Shown here in pieces: positions 18,501 through 27,480 of a stretch of DNA of 28,344 nt; position 1 is the stretch's first letter; each line of letters begins with the position of its first letter. The notes under the pieces are model-generated. The model did not search any database, was not told the origin of the DNA, and saw only the letters and a list, made by a program, of their open reading frames with translations. Source of the DNA: Hypsibius dujardini (Eukaryota > Tardigrada > Eutardigrada > Parachela > Hypsibiidae); contig LRSR01002504.1 in the NCBI GenBank assembly GCA_001579985.1, positions 1 to 28,344 of the forward strand, read 5' to 3'. A program made the position numbers and the translations under genes.

Positions 18501-21362
18501 CAGCAGTAAACACAATTTGAAGGGAGTAGCCTAAAGTTTGTGATCGGCATGTTTTACCCCTATAAATATATACTTTAACATACCTTGAGTTTTGGAAAAT
18601 AGCTCGTCGTTCAAATGGCTGGGTAAAAGTCATTTGAAAAACAGTATGACTAAATTAAGTATATCAAATACTTTAATAATACATGAAATTAAAGCATACA
18701 TAAATCAAATAATCAAATATTTTATATTAAACTAAACTTATAATCAGATATATGTTCTGTATGAAATTGTTAGAAATATTTGAAGATGTTTTACAGGGCT
18801 TGGATCCAAACTCGCCCACAGCTGCTGCTGCAGCCCTAGCCGTCCTCGAGCCGGGGGACCTAATCAATACACCCAACGGGCAAGGCGAACTGGCGACCTT
18901 CCTGGCCGCCAAAAACGGACGCACTGACAGCCTCGAAGTGATTGTCGAGCTGGGAGGGAACTTCTGGTCTAGGCACCCACAAACTCTTCAAACTACCCTT
19001 CATGTCGCAGCAGCTGGAGGATTTGCTGACACTCTCAAATTCTTAGCCCAATGTTTTCAGCGACATCGAAGAGTTTTGGATTTAAATTCATTGGATGACT
19101 GCGGGAAGACGCCCCTTCATCGAGCTGCGGAAGAAGGCCACACAGAAGCGGTGCGTAGAGAATACTGCAGCAAATAAACTAAGCTTGATTAGTAAATTAT
19201 TTCTGGGTTTAAGTGCTTTTTAATTTATAAAAAGAATAAACGTTGAAATAAATTTGGAAAAGTATCATAAATGTGACTCTATTGATAAAACGTTAAAGTG
19301 GAATCAATTTGAATTCGGCATATGAAATACTTCCAAATAAGAGTTCAGTTACTAAAGATTGATTTAGTAACACAAAACAAAACGACTAGTTAAATAACTT
19401 AAAACTAAGTGTTTAGTGTTATTTCTGAAAAAAATAAATTAAAAGTTTTTAGTTTTAATAAATACATAAGTGGGAACGCAACTGAAAAAAAGCTAAAATT
19501 AGTAAACTAAAAAACAAACTAACTTATGTCTTACTATTAGTTTCACTTCTCTTGACATTGGAAAATAAATGAATTAAAAGTGTGAGACGCTCTAGATTAA
19601 ATTAATGGAAAACCCAAATCAATTTTATCAACTAACATACGGAAAGTAATTAAAACACTATTCAAAATTATTAATGCTAAAACTAATTAAAAGAATTAAC
19701 TAAACAATTAATGTCGGGTAACTAATTAAATAGTTAACTACTGAACTAATTAATTGACTAAATCGTCTTTTGTCATCCCTAGCTACGAACACTGCTGGAA
19801 CTGGGGGCAAGCGTCAATGGTTACTTCCGTGACGGTGTGTTACTGACGTCTCAGTTCGAAGCGACGCAGTCGGTGTTGGACGAGTATCGGATACCGCGGC
19901 AAATTATGCTTTTTCGGGCGATTGAAAAGGGAAGTATGAAGACGTTAAAGGCAGTCTGGGAGTCGCATTTCGACCACTATCTCCGAAATCATATTGGGGT
20001 AAGATTAACAGATAAGAAGCAGTCGTCTGTGTTCCTGTTTGTATACGTGTCCGGACCTGTGCATGCGTTTACGTCTGTTTGTCTGTGTCTATGTCTGCAT
20101 TTGTGTATGTGTTTATGTCTGAATATGCATCTGTGTTTATGTCTGTTACTGCATCTCTGTATTCGATATTGTCTGTTTCTATTTCTGTCCATGCCTTTTT
20201 TATGCCTGCTTCTGTGACCCGTAAATCAGTTTGTCTGTGTTTCCACAGGACACCCCCATAATGGTCGCCGCCCAGCTGGAGAACATGAAAATCCTCGACT
20301 TTCTCCTCGCCTCTGCCTGCCAAGAATACCGCCCCTACGAGCTGGACCTCAACATCCAACATGACGCCAACGTGGAAGCTATGCTCCACCGCAAAGAAAC
20401 CCGCCCCGATCTCGCACCCGAGCCCACCGCGTTCCCTCAAGTACTCCAGTCTATAGCCCGACATCGTCTTAACTCCTATCAATGGATCTTCGGTCGTGTT
20501 AGTCCTGCTCTCCAGGAGACCGTGCCAACCCTATGCCTGGATGAACACCGTCTGAATCATACATCCAGCGTTAATCTCAGCGACGGCTGTTGTGCCGTGC
20601 ATCGTGTCATCGAAGTCGGGGACAATGTAGACGCGGTGAAGCGCCTCGCGGAGAAGGACCCCTACTGTCTGAACATCCCCGAACATAACGGCTTCACAGC
20701 GCTTCATCTTGCCATTATTATGCGACGGACTAAAATCACACGGTTTCTGTTAAAGCAAAGTGTGACGGATTTCTACGCCACGGATCTCTTGGGTCGCATG
20801 CCCGAGGAATTGGCGGATACACCACGACTGCTGGAGCAGATTCGGAATGCGAGGACCACGCCTGAATCGTGGTGGGCCGCCATGTGTGACGAAGTAGGGC
20901 TCATTTTTAGGCATATTCCTGTAATTACGTTCATATCCGCATTTATATACGTGTCTGTGTCTGTGTCTATGTCTGTGTCTGTGTCTGTGATTGAGTCGGG
21001 TGTCCATGTCTCTATCGGTGACTGTCTGCGTTTACGGTATATTTGCGTGCACCTGTTAACTGCTTATAACCGACTCTCCATACTTGGTTTTTTTTAAACA
21101 GGAGATTCCATTGAGCACGGCAGACGGCTTGTCCAACTGGACGAATCAATTCAAGAGTGTCCAATGGGGCGAGAGCGCGGCCAGTGGGGAGGCATTCAGT
21201 GCATCCGCCGCGCAGATTAGTCTGTTCGCTGGAAAGACGTCGGTTAGTCAGGATGGGGTCTATGAGTACATGGATCGTAGTCGTGGTGGAGGTGGAACTG
21301 TGTCAAAAAAGTCCAAAACTGGCGCAATCCAATGGGATCGAGAAGCAGTCAAGAGCCTCTAG
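12570..21362 (+). CDS. large ankyrin-repeat protein of unassigned family
   Basis: Eight exons join in frame: 12570-13002, 14475-14780, 15598-16062, 16697-16998, 18797-19150, 19783-19998, 20249-20893 and 21102-21362, giving 993 residues. The first three introns are phase 1 and the rest phase 0. Residues 1-55 are Ser-rich and disordered; residues 56-246 are globular with no recognised motif. Clear ankyrin repeats lie at about 266-300 (NGKTCLHTAATKGYLKMVEL), 415-450, 560-640 (TTLHVAAAGGFADTLKFLA and GKTPLHRAAEEGHTEA) and 855-890 (NGFTALHLAIIMRR). More diverged ones lie between, so the core is probably a long ankyrin solenoid. The last 86 residues are Ser/Gly-rich. There is no signal peptide or membrane segment, so it is likely an intracellular protein-protein scaffold. 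Intron 1 needs a GC-AG donor. I cannot name the family. Confidence 0.87.
13065..13165 (+). repeat. diverged ~85-bp repeat, copy 1
   Basis: This shares the words aaaatga.(c)tccaagctgaagtaaa, then aaggttag and acctgtaaaa, in the same order and spacing as two tandem copies at 14015-14205. Confidence 0.55.
14015..14205 (+). repeat. tandem pair of a diverged ~85-bp repeat, copies 2 and 3
   Basis: Each unit reads approximately aaatattnaaataanat, then gccnagctgaartanantaaat, then a gap, (g)ctna, and cctgtaaa or cttgtaaa. Copy 2 begins near 14015 and copy 3 near 14103. The third copy is the most divergent. There is no coding potential. Confidence 0.55.
15129..15229. mobile_element. 101-bp GC-rich foldback element (TA-flanked)
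   Basis: Two 37-base arms, starting ctgtagtgccgcgtg and ending cacgcggcactacag, are reverse complements with a single mismatch. They are separated by a 27-base loop. TA dinucleotides flank both ends (15127-15128 and 15230-15231), as expected for Tc1/mariner-type insertion. The arms are much more GC-rich than the surrounding intron. Transcribed in the ankyrin pre-mRNA it would fold into a near-perfect hairpin. Confidence 0.85.
15232..15297 (+). ncRNA. tRNA-like fragment / Pol III unit remnant
   Basis: ggttcaattcc at 15270-15280 matches the Pol III B-box (GGTTCRANNCC), that is, a tRNA T-loop. A run of seven T, a Pol III terminator, follows at 15291-15297. Upstream, tgtcagtatgtg only weakly resembles an A-box, and no acceptor stem or proper anticodon stem can be paired. 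It is best read as a tRNA pseudogene or the head of a tRNA-derived SINE. Confidence 0.5.
16063..16696 (+). other. intron 3 of the ankyrin gene, rich in ACTAA words
   Basis: A GT-AG intron (ACAG|GTATGA ... CAACAG), phase 1. Between 16120 and 16560 the words aactaa, ctaac and taacta recur many times, for example gtttatctaactaaaacta around 16330. This is the composition of the TACTAAC branch-point consensus repeated in a degenerate array. There is no coding potential. Confidence 0.7.
17044..17295. mobile_element. 252-bp MITE with ~60-bp terminal inverted repeats
   Basis: The left end gtagaaggatgaatgac followed by taatttactgcgtctttac is matched in inverted orientation at the right end with about seven differences over 60 bases. 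Flanks are tcaa (17040-17043) and ttaa (17296-17299), so a TTAA target (piggyBac-like) is possible but not certain. The termini do not start with the CCY typical of piggyBac. The left end lies only about 45 bases past the exon 4 donor. Confidence 0.8.
17479..18032. mobile_element. hAT-type MITE, copy B (inverted relative to copy A)
   Basis: A 554-bp element that begins CAGAGATGTCCCATAT and ends in an inverted CAGAGGTGTCCC. It aligns with the reverse complement of 1893-2436 along its length, sharing for example ggtttgctaggaattatag and aaaaaatcggttgtagtatg. Flanking sequence ttttgtac / tttgtatg gives an imperfect target duplication, recognisable only with a one-base shift. No transposase is encoded. 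Confidence 0.85.
18126..18352. mobile_element. 227-bp TA-flanked foldback MITE (Tc1/mariner-like)
   Basis: Arms 18126-18194 and 18284-18352 are 69-base inverted repeats with about six mismatches. Each begins cagytgcgtttgcarcagc and includes ttccggcgataagtcggac. TA lies on both sides (18124-18125 and 18353-18354). The ~89-bp centre is AT-rich and non-coding. Confidence 0.88.
19151..19782 (+). other. intron 5 of the ankyrin gene, rich in ACTAA/TTAA words
   Basis: A GT-AG intron (GAAGCG|GTGCGT ... CCCTAG), phase 0. Its second half, about 19340-19760, is a degenerate array of aactaa, ctaatta and ttaact words like that in intron 3. No exon is seen. Confidence 0.7.
20030..20240 (+). repeat. TGTCTG/TGTTTATG tract in intron 6 of the ankyrin gene
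   Basis: Degenerate gtctgtgtctatgtctgca and related words fill the 250-bp intron 19999-20248 almost to its acceptor TTTCCACAG. The tract is pyrimidine/GT-rich on the sense strand. Confidence 0.88.
20940..21030 (+). repeat. (GTGTCT)n tract in intron 7 of the ankyrin gene
   Basis: A hexanucleotide-like gtgtctgtgtctatgtctgt array lies in the 208-bp intron 20894-21101, whose donor is GAA|GTAGGG and acceptor TTTTTTTTAAACAG. It is on the sense strand again. Confidence 0.9.
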
Positions 21363-21690
21363 GAACCTATGATATTGTTTCTTTATCGAAGGAAATGGAA
21401 GATTTCTCTTTGTTAGCATCACACTGATTGGAATCTACGCACACAACACTTGATAAGCTTTTGTAGTATAGTGATATCGCAACAGTTCTGAATATGTGAG
21501 CTTATCTATCAATTTTTATTTGAAACTGAAATTTTGTTCTACCATTTTTTTCATATTCATAGTTCCAGTGTATCCTTCCGAAATAAGAAAGATGCCCAAT
21601 GTTTTCTCTCGGGATGGTTAATGAGTGGACCGTGTAACAGCTATGAATTGCATATGAGTACTGATAAACAATAGGAACCTTCTTATATGC
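21363..21690. other. 3' flank of the ankyrin gene
   Basis: This follows the TAG at 21360-21362 and is presumably 3' UTR. I see no AATAAA on the plus strand here and no gene. Confidence 0.4.
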
Positions 21691-22130
21691 AGAAACAGAC
21701 ACAGACACAAACAGAAACACATGCGCTAAGATAGGCGATGAAAGAGACTAAAAGCTCCACACTAATACCTTATAAAACACTGCCAAAAACACAAAAATAG
21801 ACACAAATACAGACAGTCAGAGTCCAAATATGTACCTACTCACTGTCTATTGACACAGACAGTAATAGAGGCACAGGAACAGTCACTAACACAGACACAG
21901 ACACAGACGCAGACATAGAGACAGACGAAGACACAGGCTCAGACGCAGACCCCGACACATAAACAGACAGACAAAACACATAAGCAAGATACAAAAAGAC
22001 TCAGCATGCACAGGTGCAGACACGGACAAAGACAGACACCGATATACATACACAAACCCGAACGCACACAGACATAGACACTGACAAAGACACAGACGCA
22101 GACACAGACGCAGACACAGACCGAACACAG
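21691..22130. repeat. GACACA/GACAGA low-complexity tract between convergent genes
   Basis: A degenerate cagacacagacac tract on the plus strand, with interruptions, separates the end of the ankyrin gene from the presumed 3' end of the receptor gene. Read on the minus strand it is again TGTCTG. Open frames rich in Cys, Leu and Val on the minus strand are artefacts. Confidence 0.9.
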
Positions 22131-22825
22131 ACCATTCTACTCCGAGTTTGCCACCAAGGCAATGTCTAAGTGGCCAGTGAACGCTGCATGAGCGTTCGAG
22201 ATTTCCGAAGCTCCAGTTCCCGTCATCAGTCAGCTCGTTCTAGTACTCGTCCTTTTTCAGCGTTCTCAAGCTGTACCTTTATTAATTACAGCATTATCAA
22301 CCGCCGAATGGCGAAAATGGAAAGTCATCGAACCGTTCCAGTGCGTGTCCTCCTGGCTGGCAAAACCAACCCCACAAAAAGCAAACAGAAAATTTGAACC
22401 CACGCGCGAATATACCCTCGTGCCAAAATAATGAGAGACCAAAAGAACCGTGCACAACCTGACCTCATCCTCCCCCGCAGATCCATCTATCACAACCTTA
22501 CGCAGTTGCTCGCGAAACGCGAAAAAAACCCACGCCGCAGAAAACACATAACACTTCTCTAAAGGAAGAACGGGCGCCAATCCGAGAGACAACCAAATAA
22601 AGCCGAAAAAATGAAATGAACACAGAGGCTAAATATGTTCGAAAAGTAGCAGTATTAAGGGTATTAGTACATAACTGAGAGAGATGCAGAGAAAAAAACA
22701 GCCAACCGAGTTAGTTCCTCATTCGTTGAAGAAAGCGTCGCATCTTCCATCAATCTCAGAGTTGAAGGGGAGAGAAAAGATCCCATCCTTCCTGTGTGGA
22801 TGAGAGATAGAGAGTGAGTCCCGTT
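22131..22825 (-). other. presumed 3' UTR of the nuclear receptor gene
   Basis: Sequence between the receptor stop codon (22826-22828) and a minus-strand AATAAA at 22283-22278. No conserved protein is recognisable in either strand, although a 108-codon minus frame is open at 22266-22592. Confidence 0.45.
22278..22283 (-). promoter_or_regulatory. candidate polyadenylation signal AATAAA of the receptor gene
   Basis: A canonical hexamer on the minus strand, about 540 bases past the receptor stop codon. It is the first one I noticed downstream of the gene. Confidence 0.45.
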
Positions 22826-25685
22826 TCAGGATTCCCGTTTCATCTCAATCATCTCCAGCAGGAGGGTGTCGTCCAGGTAGCCGTCCTGCCGGGCGCGGGT
22901 GTAGAGGAAGTGCTCCCCCTCATCGGCGAACTTGCGCACCTCCGTCACGAGCTTCATTACGTTGGCGAAGCGGCCGGGCAGGTCGGCGTGGTTGGTGGTG
23001 GATTCGGCCTTGAGGTCCTCCTGGCACTTCTCGTACGCGTACCGGATCGGGCGCATCTTTACCAGGCCGGGAACAACTGTGGGCGGGAAAACAGGGTTGA
23101 CATTTCAGGCATTTGGTAGATTAGCACAGTCATAAAGTTTTAGAAACAGACAGAGAGAAACAGATAGCAGATGGACGAAAAAAAGCAGCCGGGCAGGCAG
23201 ACAGAAAAGTATACAAAAAGATAGACAACACACAAGCAGATAGACAGACGCAGAGCGATAGGTAAAGAAACCGACAGGCCGACAAGACAGACTGACTGAT
23301 AGACCGACATAATTACATACAGACAAGACAGAGAGGTAAAGAGATGTACAGACAGACAGACGCATAGACAGGCAGACAATCGGCCAACACGAGGACAAGC
23401 ACATGAATGGCTGTTTGGCAATCGGACCGATAGCCGGACAAGGCAGGTGTCCACAAGACAGCTGCCCAAACAATTGACATTAGAATTGAAGTTGTTCAAA
23501 ATGTACTAACATGGATTGAGGAGAAGAATCATTTTGACGTTGAGGTAGTCGCCGCGGTTCATGTTGAGTTTGCGGACCGACTCGACGACCTCCTGAATAG
23601 CCGCACTGTTGCTGCTCAAGCCCAGGGCTGCCAGCTCAGTCATGCGTAGCTTTCCGCTGTTGGGCAATTCGAAGTGATCGCTGATCTCGCTGGCTGACAG
23701 GTGGTAGATGATGTCGAACATCAGGAAAGAATTCCATCCGAACTGAAGAAGCTTCTTCTGGTCCTCATACTACGAAGAATGCGGCTGATTATACCGTACT
23801 CGCTCAAAAATCTGTTTGCCTGTCTTCTTGAACGTATACAAGTCTGTGTCTTTCTGTATGTCTTGTCCGTCTGTGTGTCCTACTGCTCGACAGGCAATAA
23901 ACTTACATCCAAGGAATCGAAAAAGGAAGAGTCTCGAGCCCACTCAACGAAGGAATAGACTTTTTTGTCCAAGACGTTGCAGATAACTTCCAACGGTGCA
24001 GCGCCGGGTTTCGCAGTTTCCTCGCGGAGCACAGTAATCAGGGACTCCTTCCATGGGGACTCTGCCGGAACTGTACTCTTCATCTGCTGGACCAGCCGGG
24101 GAATTCGTGGCATGAGAGAGGTGAACTTCTGAAAACCAGAATCATCTGCAAGATACCAAAAGAGGGCACGGTTAACAGGGCCAGGCAGCGAAGATTTTCG
24201 TCCTCTTCGGCACTAAAAACAGCCGCGAACTCTTACAGCAGGGGGCACGTATTCGTCTATCACAGAGGCACGATAGGCAGATCGACGTCCAGATAGACAG
24301 GCGAAAAGATAACGATGCAAATAGACACAAAAAGAGAGACAGAGAGACAGAGAGACGGTAAGACAGTCAGCCAGACAGACAGTCATACAGATACACTGGC
24401 AGTCAGTCAATCAGAGAGACAAGCACACAGACAAACGGGCAGGCAAACAGAGAAACAAGTGGACACACAAATGTGTAAACAGATGAACAGATAAAAATTC
24501 AGACAGATAGTCCGACAGACAAACAAACAGGACAAGCGAAACAAGTAGCGAAAGTATTATAACTCACCAATCTCATTAGCCCCATTAGAGGAAGACGCCG
24601 TGTCGGGTGCGGCTCCACGGGGAGCTTTCGTCGGAGCCTTTCGTGTGGCTCCTCTGGTATTGACCACTGCCTGCCGCACTCGTTTCGGTTTGGTCTCAGC
24701 CGGTTCCTGCTCCGCGTCACTTCCATCCGAACCGTCCACGCCCGAACGAGATCGCGAACCGGACGCTGACGGACATCCTCGAGCCCGGTCCTGTCGGACG
24801 GCTGAAAGAACAAAAAAAGAACACTGATTAACGCAAGATACATCCATAGCAATAGTCGCTCACTAAAATATTTAATCCGAAAACGGAAAAACTGCTAGCC
24901 AAGCAATAGATTCAAAGGAAAGATAACTGAGACAATCAAACAATATATAAAGAGAAAAAAATCAGCTTAAATTATGCAACTAAAGCAGTCAATCAAGCAA
25001 CCGTGCGCGAGAGAATTAAGGAAATGTAAGGAGTCATGCAATGAAACGCAACCCAAAAGGAGCACCTCCAACATAGGCACCTTGGAGTTTGCGCACACCT
25101 TCAATTTTCATGCCGACCGCGACGCACTGCTGAAACCGGCAGAAGCAGCAGCGTTGTGTCCGAGCCTTCCCCAGACGCTCCACCGGACACTCCTGATTCG
25201 CACGACAGGTATACTCCTTGCCTTTCTGGATGGTCCTCCGAAAGAAAGCTTTGCATCCCTCACTAAAAAAGACAAATGATAGAAGTTTTTCTACCATTGC
25301 ATTTGTCAATCAGCCTACTTGTCTGTCCTGTCTGCCTGATTGCCGATCTGCCTGCATGTCTATCTGCCATTCCATTTGTCTGTATCTGTCTGTCATCTGT
25401 CTACCTGTTTGACTGCCGTTTAATTTTCTGTCTGTCTGACTGCTTGTGTCTGTCCGTCTGACTGGCAACGTAACTACCTGCGTACCAAGTTCTAACACCG
25501 TAGTGGAAGCCAGACACTTCATCACCGCACACCCGACACGGCTCCTTGACTTTCCCGTTTCCGCGCGGCGACATGTCCACCGCGACGTCTTCCTTGTCGC
25601 TGGACGCGGGTGACTCCAGGCTGGCTTGATATTCCATGTCCTCCCGCTTCACCGCCTTCCGTGTGCGTTTTTCGGGTGCCATCAT
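22826..25685 (-). CDS. NR5A-like (ftz-f1): NR5 (FTZ-F1)-like nuclear receptor with divergent DNA-binding domain
   Basis: Six minus-strand exons join in frame: 25685-25486, 25262-25099, 24801-24568, 24145-23907, 23769-23511 and 23076-22826 (448 residues). Residues 50-113 form the two-zinc-finger domain: Cys 50, 53, 67, 70, then 86, 92, 105, 108. The P-box is CEGCKA and the extension reads [14 protein letters not shown], close to the NR5 AVRxDRMRGG box. A Ser/Gly/Arg-rich hinge spans about 130-199. The ligand-binding domain (about 205-448) has [21 protein letters not shown] and [14 protein letters not shown], and an AF-2 helix [11 protein letters not shown]; these align best with NR5/FTZ-F1. 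Known NR5 proteins bind extended half-sites as monomers and regulate development or moulting. Oddities are an ER-like P-box, a 3-residue insertion in finger 2, loss of the rest of the FTZ-F1 box, and tandem donors after exon 2. The first zinc finger is rebuilt exactly by the exon 1/2 junction. Confidence 0.87.
23120..23480 (-). repeat. TGTCTG tract in intron 5 of the receptor gene
   Basis: On the plus strand this reads gacagacagac and similar; in the receptor's sense direction it is degenerate TGTC/TGTT sequence. It fills most of the intron 23510-23077 up to about 45 bases from the acceptor. Confidence 0.88.
24260..24540 (-). repeat. TGTCTG tract in intron 3 of the receptor gene
   Basis: Degenerate agacagagagacag and cagacagacag words on the plus strand give TGTC-type sequence in the gene's sense direction. 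The intron is 24567-24146. Confidence 0.85.
25081..25099 (-). other. tandem splice donors 18 nt apart after receptor exon 2
   Basis: In minus sense, GAAG|GTGTGC (exon end 25099) and CAAG|GTGCCT (exon end 25081) are both usable and both in phase 1. The proximal donor yields the NR5-like GMKIEAVRQDR. The distal donor inserts six residues (GVRKLQ) between finger 2 and the DNA-binding extension. Confidence 0.55.
25310..25475 (+). repeat. TGTCTG tract in intron 1 of the receptor gene, antisense to the gene
   Basis: cttgtctgtcctgtctgcct and related words lie on the plus strand, so in receptor pre-mRNA this tract reads GACA. It is the one clear intronic tract in the opposite orientation. Confidence 0.85.
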
Positions 25686-25728
25686 CCAAAGCGCTTCTAG
25701 TCGATGACTAGTCGAACTTCAATGCAAC

Positions 25729-27352
25729 CTGCAAACAAAATTAACATATTTAACATATTAATGTAACATTTGTATCATATAAATCTCACGTCACAATAAA
25801 AATCCGCAAAAAAAGCAGAAAAAATATATTACAAAGAGTAACAATAAGTGGGAAATTTGGAAGCAAAAAAATCGCTTTCATTTAGTAGAACGGTGATGTG
25901 ACATCAACCAATCAATCAATGATGAGCAGCAGAAGAGAGCAGAAAATGATAATCAGTACTGACAAATCAGCCAATCAAGCGCAGGCAGCCCATCACAATT
26001 CGAGCCGAGTTGGTAGTTCAAAATACCTGCCGATACAAAAAGCAGTGCGACACGCCCAATTCAATTAAAACCTTCCAGGCAATTGCGAAGTGAAATAGGT
26101 AATGCGAAAAATGCCCAAAGGCGTAGCACATGATTGAATTGAATTCGGATCGATTTGCATGCGAACCCAAGTAATTGATTGATTGATTGATATAAGCATC
26201 AGTGTTCAATTCACTTCATCTTCCTCCAGTTATTGTTCCCTTAATCAACCCTAAATAAATCTTAAGATTGATCAATAATATCAGATTAGCCGGGAATTAA
26301 TTTAATTTAAAAAAAAACAGAAAGATAACTAAGCGAAATTATTGTATCCGACCGGAATTAAAGCCATTTCTAAGACGGAGAGCAAACACCAAGCTAAAAT
26401 CGGAGTTTGAAGTTCGAGCCATCTGTACTCCCGCACGATCGATTACTGTATACAAACGGATCGGAAAAATCATTCAATCAATCAAGCGATCGGGATCGCC
26501 ACCGAATGACCAACCCAATAATCAGATTCCAGCAGTATGATTCCTCTGGCATGACTCTAACCTTCCTCCAACCAGAAATAAGCGGTAAGATTTAATTAAA
26601 ATCAGAAGAATAATAAAGACATGTCTACTGCATCCAGTTTATGCTGACAGACTCACGAATATGACGGAAAGGAAAAAGAAAACAACAACATTACCAAAAG
26701 TTCTGCGTCATCGGGCAAAAGCCCCATCAATCAATCAATCCATAAGACGTTTGAGCAACTCATTTTTATTGAACTCCAAAAACCGCATTATCGCACAACT
26801 TGCCTTAAAATGCTTGCCTTACCGAGTCAAGCGATTTAACTCGGCTGTTGCGCAAAATAATTCAGGAAACCAGTTAAATTGCCTGAGTCGTAAGCCAAGC
26901 ATTCGGTCCGTATTTATAGGTGTAGAACCTACGACATAAACTTCCTGATACCCTACGACGGTCCAAGTTTGGATCACTCGAACTCAATAACTTGAAAACA
27001 ATCCTCTAACCTTCTCTCACCGCAGGAAAAAAGCATTATCGAAACAATAAATCCATAAAATCTAAATTACACTACCCTGAAAGTAAAAAATATAAATCCA
27101 ACTATGAGAAACGAACCCAAAACATTTGACCCCTACCAATCAACCAATCAAGCGACAAAGTTACTGCTTATCAAATACAATAACAACCGATTTTGTTTGT
27201 TTCAACATTTGCCTGTTTTTTAAGCCCCAACAAGATGGCAAAAAATATTGTTGCGTTACAAATGTCAGTCCATAAGCGGAAGTAAAGCACAACCGGGACA
27301 ATGTTATCAGCACATGCGGGGAGAGATAGGGGAAGGAGAGAGAGAGACTTAC
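25729..27352 (-). other. probable 5' UTR intron of the receptor gene
   Basis: A strong minus-strand donor CCCCAG|GTAAGT at 27353/27352 and an acceptor TTTGCAG ending at 25729 would bracket this 1.6-kb stretch. Reading through in phase meets a stop at once, so the upstream exon would be untranslated and the ATG at 25685 stands. The interior is AT-rich with ttgattgattga runs (near 26176) and one copy of a 97-bp foldback (26808-26904). No coding exon is recognised. Confidence 0.5.
26808..26904. mobile_element. 97-bp foldback element, copy 1
   Basis: The left end aatgcttgccttaccgagtc and the right end gactcaggcaatttaa-type sequence in inverted sense, finishing gccaagcattc, are imperfect inverted repeats. 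The same ends and the same length occur at 27684-27780. An internal ccgagt...actcgg hairpin lies at 26822-26844. Confidence 0.65.
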
Positions 27353-27480
27353 CTGGGGCTTGATACGCAGTAATACGGACCGAGTTGTGTACTTCCTCTC
27401 GGGGAAGACCTTTCCCTTAACAGGGAAGGTCACAAGAAGTTTGCCCGTGGGAAAGGACACCAAAAAAGTATTTCAAGGTT
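27353..27480 (-). other. candidate 5' UTR exon of the receptor gene
   Basis: The minus-strand exon ends at 27353 with a perfect CAG|GTAAGT donor. The transcription start is not visible, so the outer limit is arbitrary. An open frame of 37 codons reaches the donor, but joining it to the acceptor at 25729 hits a TAG after six codons, so it is not coding in this model. Confidence 0.45.

Larger units (their letters stand above)
16999..18796 (+). other. intron 4 of the ankyrin gene with three inverted-repeat elements
   Basis: A GT-AG intron (ACTGCG|GTAAGC ... TTACAG), phase 0. It holds three separate short elements in series: 17044-17295, 17479-18032 (hAT copy B) and 18126-18352 (TA-flanked foldback). 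Together they make up more than half of the intron. The open frames at 17893-18156 and 18275-18493 lie wholly or partly in these elements and are not genes. Confidence 0.8.

Noticed and set aside
22266-22592. 108-codon minus-strand frame
   Set aside because: It lies in the presumed 3' UTR of the receptor with no recognised motif, and an overlapping plus frame is equally open.
24499-24852. 117-codon minus-strand frame with an alternative reading of receptor exon 3
   Set aside because: The other frame joins in phase to both flanking exons and gives the NR5-like AVRQDR motif; this one does not.
27161-27463. Minus-strand frame ending at the donor 27353
   Set aside because: It cannot continue in frame into the receptor: splicing to 25729 meets TAG after six codons, so it is treated as untranslated.
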